Numbered from the stretch's first letter, positions 51,705 to 59,784 are shown. The stretch: 64,000 nt of DNA from an uncultured Lachnospiraceae bacterium (GCA_947589155.1 CANQBH010000004.1:26681-90680), one strand, 5' to 3'. Numbers and translations: made by a program. The notes: a model not told the origin generated them from the letters alone.

Positions 51705-54008
51705 ATGATAAAAATGATCTATCTGGCGGTCTTATTTCTGCTTATCATCGGGATCCTCGTGCAGGCGCAGATCGCGGGAGAGCGGAAAGAAAAGATCAGC
51801 CGCGTGATCCGTATCCTTTTATATGTGGCGGTCGTTACGATCGTGTTCAATACCATCTACGTCATGGCGGAAGCGCCTGCGACGGCGCTGCTGGCGTACA
51901 GCGCGTTCGGCGCGAGCATGGATGCGCTGCTGGTCATCATGCTGCAATATGTGCGGCTGTTTACCGAGCATCCTGCGTTCGGCCGCGGCCGGTACGTCCT
52001 GTATGGATGCGCGGCGGCGGATATGGTCTCGCTGTTGTGCAATCCGCTGTTCGGGCATGAATTTACGCTGGCCGGCGGGACGTCCGATCTGTTCGGCGCT
52101 TATTTTTATCCGGACACCTATTCCGTTTTGTATGTTTTGCATATTTTGTTCAGTTATGTCCTGACGGCGGCGATCCTTCTGCTGCTATACCAAAAGATCC
52201 GCCGGATACCTTCGGACTATCGGCTGAAATATGTCGTGGTCTTCATCGGATTCCTTTTGATTGTGCTGGTCAACGCGCTTCCGGCGTTTTTTCATCAGCC
52301 GCTCGATCTGTCGCCTCTGATATACAGCCTTGTGGGGCTGGTGATCTGCTATTTCACGCTGGTCTACGAACCGAACGCCGTGATCCGCCAGATGCTTTTG
52401 CAGACGATGCAGACGGTCGATCTGGGCGTGGCGTGTTTTGACTATCAGGATCGGTGCATCTATCTCAACCAGCGCGGCAGGGAATATTACAGATCCTATC
52501 GGGGCTTGGGAGCGGGGGAGGACGTCGCGGAAATCGATGCGGATTTTCATCGGTGGCTTCAGGACAACTGGGACGGCGCAGAATCGGAGCAGGTCTGCGA
52601 AGAAGAATACGCCGGCCCTTACGGAAGACGGTTTTTTGAGATTACCGTGCGCAGGCTCAGCGACAAGAAGGGGCGCCATCTGGGATATCACGTTTATATC
52701 GAGGATCAGACGGCGGAACGCGAGCATTTCCTCGAGACGATCTACCGCGCGACCCATGACGAGGTGACGGGGCTCTACAACGCCGACTATTTTTATCAGC
52801 GCGTGTCGGAGGAACTGCATGCGCACCCGGATGTGACCTATGTGATGGTCGCGTCCGATATCAAGGATTTTAAGTTCATCAATGATTTCTTCGGCAGCGA
52901 GGTCGGAGACGATCTGCTGCGGATGCACTCCGGCATGTTTCGGGAATACGCCAAAGAGGGCGCGGTCTACGGGCGCGTGGGCATGGACAAGTTCGCGTAC
53001 TGTATGCCGAAGGAGCGTTACAGCGAGGACATCTTCATCCGCTCCATGAACCGGCTGGTCGATCAGTTCTCCAACCGCTTTTTCAAGATTCAGATCTATA
53101 TGGGCGTCTACGAGATCACGGATCCGGACGAGCCGGTCTACGCGATGTGCGACAAGTGCGGGCTGGTCATTTCCAAGATCAAGGGGGATTATTCCCAGAG
53201 GATCGCATATTATGACGACAGCGTTCTGGAAGCCGACATGCAGAAGAACGCGATCATCAACGAATTTGACGACGCGCTGCTGCACGGTGAATTTGAGATG
53301 TATCTGCAGGCGCAGACGCGGGCGGACGGGACGCTGGTCGGCGCGGAAGCCTTGGCGCGGTGGAAACATCCGCAGAAGGGCATGATCCCTCCGGGCGAAT
53401 TTATCCCCGTGCTGGAAAACGCGGGCCTGATCTACCGTCTGGATCTCTATATCTGGAATCTGGCGGCGAAGCAGTTGTCCCAGTGGCGAAAAGAGGGGCA
53501 CGGCGATATCCCGATCTCGGTCAATGTTTCGGCAAAGGATCAGTATTATCTGGATCTGTTCGAGACGTTCCGCGATCTCGTGGAAACCTACGGGGTCGAG
53601 CCTTCCATGCTCAAACTTGAGATCACCGAGACGATCTTCATCGAGGAGGTGGAAAAGCACCTTAATCTGATCTCGCGCCTTCAGGAGTACGGCTTTGAGG
53701 TGGAGATCGACGACTTTGGCAGCGGCTATTCTTCCTTAAATATCTTAAAGGACATTTCCGCGAACGTGCTCAAGATCGACATGGGCTTTCTGCGCGGTAC
53801 CGGCAATGTCAAACGCAGTCAGGATATCATCGCCGCGGTCATCCGTCTGGCGCACAGCCTTAACATGACGGTGATCACGGAGGGCGTCGAGACGGCGGAG
53901 CAGTTGGAAATGCTTTCCGATATGGGATGCGGGATCTTTCAGGGGTATTATTTTGCGAAGCCGGAGCCGGTGGAGCAGTTTGAGAAGGATTATGGATTCG
54001 CGGATTGA
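51705..54008 (+). CDS. membrane-bound c-di-GMP phosphodiesterase (7TM-PAS-degenerate GGDEF-EAL)
   Basis: 767 residues. About seven hydrophobic spans occupy residues 1-225 (histidine-kinase N-terminal 7TM type). A PAS-like domain lies at about 230-345 (VDLGVACFDYQDRCIYLNQRG). A GGDEF domain at 350-505 has lost its signature: YGRVGMDKFAYCM stands where GGDEF is expected, so cyclase activity is unlikely. The EAL domain is intact: EALARW (E548 region), EITETIF, DDFGSGYSSL, and EGVETAEQ. It should therefore degrade c-di-GMP in response to a membrane or extracellular signal. The PilZ receptor at 18.2 kb is a possible reader of the same signal. Start behind GCGGGAGAAAATAACCT. Confidence 0.92.
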   Translation: MIKMIYLAVLFLLIIGILVQAQIAGERKEKISRVIRILLYVAVVTIVFNTIYVMAEAPATALLAYSAFGASMDALLVIMLQYVRLFTEHPAFGRGRYVLYGCAAADMVSLLCNPLFGHEFTLAGGTSDLFGAYFYPDTYSVLYVLHILFSYVLTAAILLLLYQKIRRIPSDYRLKYVVVFIGFLLIVLVNALPAFFHQPLDLSPLIYSLVGLVICYFTLVYEPNAVIRQMLLQTMQTVDLGVACFDYQDRCIYLNQRGREYYRSYRGLGAGEDVAEIDADFHRWLQDNWDGAESEQVCEEEYAGPYGRRFFEITVRRLSDKKGRHLGYHVYIEDQTAEREHFLETIYRATHDEVTGLYNADYFYQRVSEELHAHPDVTYVMVASDIKDFKFINDFFGSEVGDDLLRMHSGMFREYAKEGAVYGRVGMDKFAYCMPKERYSEDIFIRSMNRLVDQFSNRFFKIQIYMGVYEITDPDEPVYAMCDKCGLVISKIKGDYSQRIAYYDDSVLEADMQKNAIINEFDDALLHGEFEMYLQAQTRADGTLVGAEALARWKHPQKGMIPPGEFIPVLENAGLIYRLDLYIWNLAAKQLSQWRKEGHGDIPISVNVSAKDQYYLDLFETFRDLVETYGVEPSMLKLEITETIFIEEVEKHLNLISRLQEYGFEVEIDDFGSGYSSLNILKDISANVLKIDMGFLRGTGNVKRSQDIIAAVIRLAHSLNMTVITEGVETAEQLEMLSDMGCGIFQGYYFAKPEPVEQFEKDYGFAD

Positions 54009-54077
54009 TATAGAGGCGGAAAAACTTTGCGGGTCCGGTGTTTCGGCAATTTTGCGATCCCGCCGTTTCTGCAGGGG

Positions 54078-54106
54078 TTGAAAATGGCGGCCGGATATAG
54101 TAAAAT
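54078..54106 (+). promoter_or_regulatory. promoter of efp
   Basis: -35 TTGAAA (54078-54083), a 17-bp spacer and -10 TAAAAT (54101-54106). The rest of the 142-bp gap before efp shows only a weak GC-rich hairpin that may end the EAL gene. Confidence 0.7.
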
Positions 54107-54150
54107 ACAAAAAGCGGCGGGGTTTCCCGCAGGGTAAGGAGGATAAAAAC

Positions 54151-54708
54151 ATGATAACAGCAGGTGATTTCCGAAATGGCGTCACGATTGAATATGACGG
54201 CAAAGTATGCCAAGTCGTAGAATTTCAGCATGTAAAACCGGGAAAAGGCGCGGCGTTTGTCCGCACAAAATTAAAAGACATCGTCAACGGCGGCGTGGTC
54301 GAGACCTCGTTCCGTCCGACGGAAAAGTTCCCGCAGGCGCATATCGACCGCAAGGACATGCAGTACCTTTACAACGACGGCGATCTCTATCATTTTATGG
54401 ATGTGGAGAATTACGATCAGATCGCGCTGGGCGAGGACGACATTCAGGATGCGCTGAAGTTCGTCAAAGAAAACGAGATGGTCAAGGTATGTTCCCATAA
54501 CGGCAACGTCTTCGCGGTAGAGCCGCCGTTGTTTGTCGAACTTGAGGTCACGGAAACGGAGCCGGGCTTTAAGGGCGATACGGCGACGGGCGCAAACAAG
54601 CCGGCGGTGGTAGAGACGGGAGCGACGGTGAATGTTCCGCTGTTTGTCGAGCAGGGGGACGTCATCAAGATCGATACCAGAACGGGAGAGTACCTGTCAA
54701 GAGTATGA
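54151..54708 (+). CDS. efp: translation elongation factor P
   Basis: 185 residues, three beta-barrel domains. K32 in [12 protein letters not shown] is the residue modified or contacting the P-site tRNA in other bacteria. The EF-P signature appears as [13 protein letters not shown] at the C-terminus. It relieves stalling at polyproline. AAGGAGGATAAAAAC precedes the ATG. A small gene overlaps its stop by four bases. Confidence 0.98.
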   Translation: MITAGDFRNGVTIEYDGKVCQVVEFQHVKPGKGAAFVRTKLKDIVNGGVVETSFRPTEKFPQAHIDRKDMQYLYNDGDLYHFMDVENYDQIALGEDDIQDALKFVKENEMVKVCSHNGNVFAVEPPLFVELEVTETEPGFKGDTATGANKPAVVETGATVNVPLFVEQGDVIKIDTRTGEYLSRV

Positions 54709-54944
54709 GTGCAGCAGAAAAACTCAGACGCCAGCCGTTTTCCCGCATCTTGAGGGAGCGCGCCATTTTTGAGATCTTCGATCAGGAATTCCAGAAGGAG
54801 ACTTGGCTGGATATTTCAGGGATCGTCGGGAGCGACAGTTGCGTCGATGATTGCTATCGGGACGGCACCATACCGGCGGCGGTGCTGGATCGGATCGTGA
54901 AGCGGTTGGAAGGAATGGAACATCCCGACAAAATGACGCCGTAA
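54705..54944 (+). CDS. small hypothetical protein coupled to efp
   Basis: 79 residues, starting in the efp stop codon (ATGA). Sequence begins [20 protein letters not shown] and includes a central DSCVDDC cysteine pair. No signal peptide, no membrane span, no family recognised. The four-base overlap suggests real translation by coupling. It is followed by a hairpin terminator, so efp and this gene form one unit. Confidence 0.6.
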   Translation: MSAAEKLRRQPFSRILRERAIFEIFDQEFQKETWLDISGIVGSDSCVDDCYRDGTIPAAVLDRIVKRLEGMEHPDKMTP

Positions 54945-54960
54945 CCATAATGCTGAACAC

Positions 54961-54993
54961 AAAAGAGCAGTACAACTGGTACTGCTCTTTTTA
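54961..54993. repeat. terminator hairpin repeat, copy 1
   Basis: AAAAGAGCAGTAC-AACTG-GTACTGCTCTTTT, a perfect 13-bp stem with A and T runs on both sides. It can end both the rightward efp unit and the leftward small membrane gene. Two further copies lie at 55746 and 56146. Confidence 0.88.
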
Positions 54994-55017
54994 ACGTTGA
55001 CGGCCGGTGACGCAGAA

Positions 55018-55320
55018 TTATTGTTTTGCTTCTTTGATGATTTTTCTGTTTTCCTTGATCTGCGGTATTGTTAAAATCCACATTACGATACAGAAACTTA
55101 TTGTGAATAGGTTGAACCACCATGGCGCGACTACGGTATCTGTGACAAATTCAAATGTCACTACGAGAAGGAAGTATATTTCCCGCCGGTTTTTTACAAG
55201 AATCTCTTTCTGCTTCTCATCTACTTTTTCTCTCACTTTTTTGGACAGTAAAATATTTGGCTTAAAATAACTGATCACCAGGAAGATGACGACGGCCATT
55301 TCGATCCTTGTTTGTCTCAT
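55018..55320 (-). CDS. small membrane protein, paralogue A of a tandem triplet
   Basis: 100 residues. An N-terminal hydrophobic helix ending in SYFKPNILLSKK, a charged segment (KVREKVDEKQKEILVKNRREIY), two further membrane spans, and a C-terminal IPQIKENRKIIKEAKQ. These match paralogues B and C position by position (FKPD-LLAK, LVKN-RKIYAIL, ENRKI-KE), with A the most diverged. Its start overlaps the stop of paralogue B by four bases. The family is unknown to me. A bacteriocin-immunity or membrane-stress role would be guesswork. Confidence 0.65.
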   Translation of the reverse strand: MRQTRIEMAVVIFLVISYFKPNILLSKKVREKVDEKQKEILVKNRREIYFLLVVTFEFVTDTVVAPWWFNLFTISFCIVMWILTIPQIKENRKIIKEAKQ

Positions 55321-55688
55321 TGTTTCTCCTTCTCTTGCGTGATCTTGAAGTTCAGCTCTTTTCCGGCGTAAGTCACTTCTTTGACGATTTTTCGGTTTTC
55401 TCTGACCGCCGGTAATGATATCACAAAAAACAGGACAATAAAGACCACGGTTAAGATGATACCGACCATCCGGACGATCAGCGTATATGTTGGCGAATAT
55501 GTTAGCGCATATGTTGCAAGTGAGATCGATTCTAATATTGCGACAAGAATCGCGTAAATTTTTCTTTCATTTTTTACAAGGAGCGCTTTTTGTTCCTCGT
55601 TTGCCATTTCCTTTAGTCTTTTGGCAAGTAACACATCGGGCTTAAATAAACTGATGATCAAGAGTATGATAAGAATCAGATCAATCAT
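55317..55688 (-). CDS. small membrane protein, paralogue B of a tandem triplet
   Basis: 123 residues. Helix 1 MIDLILIILLIISLFKPDVL is almost identical to paralogue C. Next come KRLKEMANEEQKALLVKNERKIYAIL and spans 2 and 3, the latter being VGIILTVVFIVLFFVISLPA. The tail, ENRKIVKEVTYAGKELNFKI plus TQEKEKQ, is longer than in the others. The ribosome site region, AGAAGGAGAAAAACAA, is the same as that of paralogue C, so the duplication includes upstream DNA. Hairpin copy 2 lies just upstream. Confidence 0.65.
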   Translation of the reverse strand: MIDLILIILLIISLFKPDVLLAKRLKEMANEEQKALLVKNERKIYAILVAILESISLATYALTYSPTYTLIVRMVGIILTVVFIVLFFVISLPAVRENRKIVKEVTYAGKELNFKITQEKEKQ

Positions 55689-55745
55689 TTGTTTTTCTCC
55701 TTCTCTTGCAAGATCCTGATTTTTCCGGCTTCACGCCGATAGTCT

Positions 55746-55774
55746 AAAGAGCAGTACCACTTGTACTGCTCTTT
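55746..55774. repeat. terminator hairpin repeat, copy 2
   Basis: AAAGAGCAGTAC-CACTT-GTACTGCTCTTT, a perfect 12-bp stem. It lies between paralogues C and B and is followed on the plus strand by TTAACGTTGAC, as copy 1 is, so it belongs to the duplicated unit. Confidence 0.85.
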
Positions 55775-55799
55775 TAACGTTGACTGTTGACGAGGTTTT

Positions 55800-56090
55800 T
55801 TATAGGTTCAATTCTTTGATGATTTTTCTGTTTTCTTTGGCTGCCGGTAATGAAATCACAAAAAACAGGACAATAAAGATTATGGATAAGACGATACCGA
55901 CAATCTGTGAAAATCTTATAATTGCGATCGATTCAAACATTGCCACAAGTATCGCGTATATTTTTCTTAGATTTTTTACAAGGATCATTTTTTGGTCTTC
56001 ACTTGCCGTTTCTTTTATTTTTTTGGCAAGCAACACATCGGGCTTAAATAAACTTACGATCAAAAGTATGATAAGAATCAGATCGATCAT
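55800..56090 (-). CDS. small membrane protein, paralogue C of a tandem triplet
   Basis: 96 residues from the ATG behind AGAAGGAGAAAAACAA; an upstream in-frame ATG would run through the tRNA gene and is rejected. Helix 1 is MIDLILIILLIVSLFKPDVL, then KKIKETASEDQKMILVKNLRKIYAIL, then a second and third membrane span and the end KENRKIIKELNL. It is the copy nearest tRNA-Thr and possibly the founder of the array. The topology (hairpin of two C-terminal spans plus an N-terminal span) is seen, the function is not known. Confidence 0.65.
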   Translation of the reverse strand: MIDLILIILLIVSLFKPDVLLAKKIKETASEDQKMILVKNLRKIYAILVAMFESIAIIRFSQIVGIVLSIIFIVLFFVISLPAAKENRKIIKELNL

Positions 56091-56145
56091 TTGTTTTTCT
56101 CCTTCTCTTGTGTGATCTTGATTTTTGGTTTTACGCCAACAGTCT

Positions 56146-56174
56146 AAAGAGCAGTACAACTTGTACTGCTCTTT
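56146..56174. repeat. terminator hairpin repeat, copy 3, directly after tRNA-Thr
   Basis: AAAGAGCAGTAC-AACTT-GTACTGCTCTTT. It starts 2 bp beyond the 3' end of tRNA-Thr on the minus strand and is thus probably the original tRNA terminator that was then duplicated with the membrane-protein gene. Confidence 0.85.
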
Positions 56175-56176
56175 TA

Positions 56177-56249
56177 AGCTAGCGACGGGAATCGAACCCG
56201 TGACCTCCTCACTACCAATGAGGTGCGCTACCGACTGTGCCACGCCAGC
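56177..56249 (-). tRNA. tRNA-Thr (anticodon GGT)
   Basis: 73 nt on the minus strand. Acceptor arm GCTGGCG pairs with CGCTAGC (one G-U). Anticodon stem CCTCA/TGAGG encloses TTGGTAG, so the anticodon is GGT (reads ACC/ACU, Thr). The T-arm is ACGGG-TTCGATT-CCCGT. The 3' CCA is not encoded. One weak A-C pair sits in the D stem. Confidence 0.93.
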
Positions 56250-56306
56250 CTGTCGTAACCGACTTAGATACTATACTATATCTGCTTTCCCGCTGTCAAG
56301 AACAAA

Positions 56307-57065
56307 TTAGGTCGGGTCGTCCTGTTCCAGCATATGCAGGATCGCCTGATTGGCGGTCGAGAGAAGACGGCGGTAGGCGGTCTGCGCATCGGAAGAAGGA
56401 TCGGCGTCGCCCTCGCTGTTCAGGAGTTTCATCTGTTCCAAAAAGGCGGCGTAACTCGGGTGGTTCGGAAAATCCTTTAAGAGGACGCCGAGGTTGGAAG
56501 CCGCTTCTTCGTCGGAAAGCGAATGTGAAACATAGGACCGCTGCGGCACGGATACGCCCTGCTGATAATAGGCCGTCACCTTTGCGACGTAGTTCTGCGT
56601 TTCTTCAAACGGCGGGATGCCGCCGTACTTTGCGACATTGCCGCTTCCTGCGTTATAGGCGGCAAGCGCGAGAGAAACGTCGCCGTCGTACTGGTCGAGA
56701 AGGCGGCGGATGAGTTTTGCGCCGCCCATGATGTTTTCATAAGGGTCGTAAGCGTCGGTAACGCCGAGGCTCTCCGCAGTCGCGGGCATCAACTGCATGA
56801 TCCCCTGCGCGCCGCTGGAACTGGTCGCGTCCGGTGTGAAATTGGATTCCTGCTTTGCGATCGCCGTCAGGAGAGCGACGTCTACGCCGTATGTATCCGC
56901 CGCCTCGCGGAAGATCTCGTCCAGCGTATAGATGCCGGTCGTCTGCTGCAGTTGCGAGGAGGCGTCGTCCATCACGGTGGAAAAATCTTCCGTTTCCGTG
57001 GCGGCGGGCTCGATGATCTCGCTGTATGTTGTCGTTCCGTCTGCGGTAACAATAGAAATTTTCAT
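56307..57065 (-). CDS. lytic transglycosylase (SLT domain)
   Basis: 252 residues. The SLT/lysozyme-like domain spans about 45-170: catalytic Glu in AIAKQESNF, then SGAQGIMQLMPATAESLG, and AAYNAGSGNVAKYGGIP. The C-terminal 70 residues are D/S/A-rich without a known domain. No N-terminal signal peptide is seen: the protein starts MKISIVTADGTTTYSEIIEP, which looks like a cytoplasmic or specially exported N-terminus. An AAGAGGTACCG site precedes the ATG. It cleaves peptidoglycan glycan strands if exported. A minus-strand extended -10 (TGCTATAAT) at 57109-57117 is a plausible promoter. Confidence 0.88.
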   Translation of the reverse strand: MKISIVTADGTTTYSEIIEPAATETEDFSTVMDDASSQLQQTTGIYTLDEIFREAADTYGVDVALLTAIAKQESNFTPDATSSSGAQGIMQLMPATAESLGVTDAYDPYENIMGGAKLIRRLLDQYDGDVSLALAAYNAGSGNVAKYGGIPPFEETQNYVAKVTAYYQQGVSVPQRSYVSHSLSDEEAASNLGVLLKDFPNHPSYAAFLEQMKLLNSEGDADPSSDAQTAYRRLLSTANQAILHMLEQDDPT

Positions 57066-57154
57066 CGGTACCTCTTGTAACTCTTTCGTGTCTTTTTATC
57101 TTTTGCATATTATAGCACAGACCGCAGAAAAATAGAAGCGGCTTCGGAAGGTTT

Positions 57155-57183
57155 TTGACACTCTCCTGAAATAGTGGTATCAT
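57155..57183 (+). promoter_or_regulatory. promoter of lysA
   Basis: -35 TTGACA (57155-57160), a 17-bp spacer and -10 TATCAT (57178-57183). No lysine riboswitch fits in the roughly 35-nt leader. Confidence 0.75.
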
Positions 57184-57219
57184 TTGCAGAAGAAAGAAAC
57201 GCAGGATAAGGAGCGCACC

Positions 57220-58488
57220 ATGTCTAAGACACCGTTTGTAACAAAAGAAAAAGCCGAGGAGATCAGCAGGGACATACAGACGCCGTTCCACATCTATGAC
57301 GAGAAGGGGATCCGGACGAACGCGCGCGCCGTCCGTGGCGCGTTTTCATGGAATCCGGGATTCCGCGAATATTTTGCAGTCAAGGCGAACGCCAACCCGT
57401 TTCTGATCCGCATTTTGCAGGAGGAAGGCTGCGGCACGGACTGTTCTTCCCTGACGGAACTGATGTTGAGCGAGGCGCTGGAGTTTCGCGGAGACGAGAT
57501 CATGTTTTCGTCCAACGACACTCCGGCGGAGGAGTTTTCGTTTGCGGAAAAGATCGGCGCGATCATCAATCTGGACGATTTTACCCATATCCAATTTCTG
57601 GAATATACCCTCGGACATCTTCCCAAAACGCTCAGTCTGCGGTATAATCCGGGTGGAGTGTATCGGATCTCCAACGGGATCATGGACAATCCGGAAGACG
57701 CAAAATACGGCATGACAAAGGAGCAGCTTCTCGAGGGCTACCGTCTGCTGCGCAGCAAAGGCGTGGAGCGTTTCGGCCTTCATGCGTTCCTCGTCAGCAA
57801 CACGGTGACAAACGACTACTACCCGAGTCTGGCGCGCACGCTGTTTTCGCTGGCGGTTGAGATCAAAGAAAAGACGGGGGTCAGCCTTTCGTTCATCAAC
57901 CTTTCCGGCGGCGTCGGGATCCCTTACGAGCCGGAGCAGACCGCAAACGACATCGCCGCGATCGGCGCGGCCGTGCATAGCGTCTACGACGAGGTTTTAA
58001 CGCCTGCGGGACTCGGAGACGTCGCGATCTATACGGAGATGGGACGTTTTATGATGGGCCCTTACGGCGGCCTTGTGACGATGGCGATCCACGAAAAGCA
58101 CACCTACAAAGAATACGTCGGCGTCGACGCCTGCGCGGTCAACCTGATGCGCCCCGCCATGTACGGCGCGTATCATCATATCACGGTGCTGGGAAAAGAA
58201 AACGAGCCGTGCGACCGCAAATATGACGTGGTCGGTTCCCTTTGCGAGAACAACGACAAATTCGCCGTAGACCGTATGCTTCCGCAGATCGACAGGGGCG
58301 ACCTGCTGTTCATCCACGACACGGGCGCGCACGGCTACGCCATGGGATATAATTATAACGGAAAGTTAAAGTCGGCGGAGGTTCTTCTGAAAGAAGACGG
58401 CTCTTATGCGCTGATCCGGCGGGCGGAGACGCCGCGGGATTATTTCGCGACGTTCGACTGCTTTAATATTATACAAGGTCTGGTCTAG
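57220..58488 (+). CDS. lysA: diaminopimelate decarboxylase
   Basis: 422 residues from the ATG behind AAGGAGCGCACC. Fold type III PLP enzyme: the PLP lysine lies in FAVKANANP, the glycine-rich phosphate loop in LSGGVGIPYEPEQ, and the substrate/partner-subunit motif in CENNDKFAVDRMLP with Cys at the active site. It decarboxylates meso-diaminopimelate to lysine. The sequence is of the divergent clostridial type (HIYDEKGIRTNARAV), and a related carboxynorspermidine-type activity cannot be wholly excluded. It stands alone with its own promoter. Confidence 0.88.
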   Translation: MSKTPFVTKEKAEEISRDIQTPFHIYDEKGIRTNARAVRGAFSWNPGFREYFAVKANANPFLIRILQEEGCGTDCSSLTELMLSEALEFRGDEIMFSSNDTPAEEFSFAEKIGAIINLDDFTHIQFLEYTLGHLPKTLSLRYNPGGVYRISNGIMDNPEDAKYGMTKEQLLEGYRLLRSKGVERFGLHAFLVSNTVTNDYYPSLARTLFSLAVEIKEKTGVSLSFINLSGGVGIPYEPEQTANDIAAIGAAVHSVYDEVLTPAGLGDVAIYTEMGRFMMGPYGGLVTMAIHEKHTYKEYVGVDACAVNLMRPAMYGAYHHITVLGKENEPCDRKYDVVGSLCENNDKFAVDRMLPQIDRGDLLFIHDTGAHGYAMGYNYNGKLKSAEVLLKEDGSYALIRRAETPRDYFATFDCFNIIQGLV

Positions 58489-58499
58489 CGAAAAAATGC

Positions 58500-58528
58500 T
58501 GGACATAGGATAAGATATGTAATATAAT
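58500..58528 (+). promoter_or_regulatory. promoter of tRNA-Leu
   Basis: -35 TGGACA (58500-58505), a 17-bp spacer and consensus -10 TATAAT (58523-58528), about 28 bp before the tRNA. Confidence 0.75.
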
Positions 58529-58556
58529 ATCTTTCGCTGGTGAATTACCGGCCTAC

Positions 58557-58640
58557 GCCGATGTGGCGGAATTGGCAGACGCACCAGACTCAAAATCTGG
58601 CGGTGGCAACATCGTATGGGTTCAAGTCCCATCATCGGCA
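58557..58640 (+). tRNA. tRNA-Leu (anticodon CAA)
   Basis: 84 nt, class II tRNA with long variable arm. Acceptor GCCGATG pairs with CATCGGC. Anticodon stem CCAGA/TCTGG encloses CTCAAAA, so the anticodon is CAA (reads UUG). T-arm ATGGG-TTCAAGT-CCCAT. Discriminator A; CCA not encoded. Confidence 0.96.
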
Positions 58641-58645
58641 TCAGA

Positions 58646-58672
58646 CCTTCAGCAACGCTGGGGGTTTTTGTG
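58646..58672 (+). terminator. intrinsic terminator after tRNA-Leu
   Basis: CCTTCAGC-AAC-GCTGGGGG (with two G-U pairs) followed by TTTTT. Confidence 0.7.
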
Positions 58673-58698
58673 TTTCAGAAAAAGAATGGGGTGATTAG

Positions 58699-59379
58699 GT
58701 GAAGTTCAGAAAACTCAGTGAAAATAAGATCCATTGCATCATCTCGCAGGAGGAGATGTATGAAAAGGGGATCGAGATCGAGGATTTCCTTGAGCATCGG
58801 GACAAGACGGAGCATTTCCTGCGAGAGATCGTCGCGGAGGCGAGTTACGAACTGGATATGTCCGAGATGGGCTGCTGCTACAACGTGCAGATGTCCGTCA
58901 TGCCGGAAGGCGACGTCTCCCTTGTCATCAGCGGCGAAACGCCGAACGTCGGCGAAGCGCTGAGCGAGTTCGGCAAAAAACTGCAGGACTTCAAGGAGAT
59001 CATGAACGCGGCGAAGAAAGAATTGGATAAGGCGCGGGAAAAAGCCGCCGGTGACAAGACGCCGGAGCAGAGGGCGCGCGAGGAGGCGCTGCTCAGCAGT
59101 CCGATCTGGATCCGCGCGGACAGCCTCGAACACTGCATCGCCGTTGCAAAGAATCTACATAAACTCGGCGCGATGGAGAGCGCCCTTTATAAGTACGAAG
59201 GGGATTATTACCTGCGGGTCGTCTTTACGCTGCGGGAGCGGCAGATCGCGGGCACGATCCTCGTGGCGTCGGAATACGCGGTCGAGATGTTTACCGAGAA
59301 CGAGGGCGGCAACGTCCTGATCGAGCACGGACAGCCGATCTGTCGGGAGAATGCGGTCGAAACGCTTGCGCAGTTATAA
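58699..59379 (+). CDS. mecA: adaptor protein MecA
   Basis: 226 residues with a GTG start. The N-terminal substrate-binding domain is visible (KFRKLSENKIHCIISQEEM). A central charged linker (about 90-135, KELDKAREKAAGDKTPEQRA) separates it from the ClpC-binding C-terminal domain (IWIRADSLEHCIAVAKNLHK, SALYKYEGDYYLRV). MecA delivers proteins to ClpCP for degradation, including ComK in Bacillus. It follows tRNA-Leu but has its own ribosome site (GGGGTGAT). A strong terminator follows. Confidence 0.93.
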   Translation: MKFRKLSENKIHCIISQEEMYEKGIEIEDFLEHRDKTEHFLREIVAEASYELDMSEMGCCYNVQMSVMPEGDVSLVISGETPNVGEALSEFGKKLQDFKEIMNAAKKELDKAREKAAGDKTPEQRAREEALLSSPIWIRADSLEHCIAVAKNLHKLGAMESALYKYEGDYYLRVVFTLRERQIAGTILVASEYAVEMFTENEGGNVLIEHGQPICRENAVETLAQL

Positions 59380-59400
59380 GTTTTAAGAAAAGCAAAAGAG

Positions 59401-59439
59401 CAGCGGAACGAAAAAATGGCGTTCCGCTGAATTTTTTTT
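59401..59439. terminator. intrinsic terminator after mecA
   Basis: CAGCGGAACG / CGTTCCGCTG perfect 10-bp stem followed by AATTTTTTTT. Confidence 0.92.
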
Positions 59440-59440
59440 G

Positions 59441-59469
59441 TTGACAGGTGTTATCATATATGATAACAT
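59441..59469 (+). promoter_or_regulatory. promoter with embedded 20-bp palindromic operator for the XRE gene
   Basis: -35 TTGACA (59441-59446), a 17-bp spacer and -10 TAACAT (59464-59469). A perfect palindrome, TGTTATCATA followed by TATGATAACA (59449-59468), fills the spacer and most of the -10 box. A dimeric repressor bound there would exclude RNA polymerase, so autorepression by the XRE protein just downstream is likely. Confidence 0.8.
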
Positions 59470-59493
59470 ATAAATCGGTTGGTGGTGTGCAAT

Positions 59494-59739
59494 ATGAAAA
59501 AAAGATACGAGGACGGCGTTGTCCCGAAGAACAGCGCAGACCTTCGTATGGATATGGCGCGTCAGATGAAGGCGGCACGTCTGGAGCAGCATTTGACGCA
59601 GCAGGTCTTGGCAGAGCGGGCGGGTACCCGCAAGTCCAATATCTCGCGCATGGAAAGCGGCAGTTACAATCCGACGCTGGATTTCCTCTCAAAGATCGCG
59701 GAGAGCCTCGGGAAGCAGATATCCATACGCATGGAATGA
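59494..59739 (+). CDS. XRE-family helix-turn-helix regulator
   Basis: 81 residues from the ATG 7 bp after GGTGGTG. The HTH covers about residues 20-75: MARQMKAARLEQHLTQQVLA, ERAGTRKSNISRMESGSYNP, and LDFLSKIAESLGKQISI. This is the size and pattern of HigA-type antitoxins and small autorepressors. Its promoter carries a perfect palindrome. The gene of unknown function that follows 45 bp later is probably in the same transcript, making a regulator/partner pair. Confidence 0.85.
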   Translation: MKKRYEDGVVPKNSADLRMDMARQMKAARLEQHLTQQVLAERAGTRKSNISRMESGSYNPTLDFLSKIAESLGKQISIRME

Positions 59740-59784
59740 CAGTCGTTTCGATCCCTGTTTACGCTCCGATAAAGGAAAGGTATC

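Noticed and set aside
54029..54063. A terminator after the EAL gene
   Set aside because: The GCGGG/CCCGC arms are short, the loop is long and only a weak T-run follows.
55800..56243. A 147-codon version of membrane paralogue C starting upstream
   Set aside because: Its first 51 codons run through tRNA-Thr and the hairpin, giving the familiar false tRNA translation. The ATG at 56090 has a proper ribosome site shared with paralogue B.
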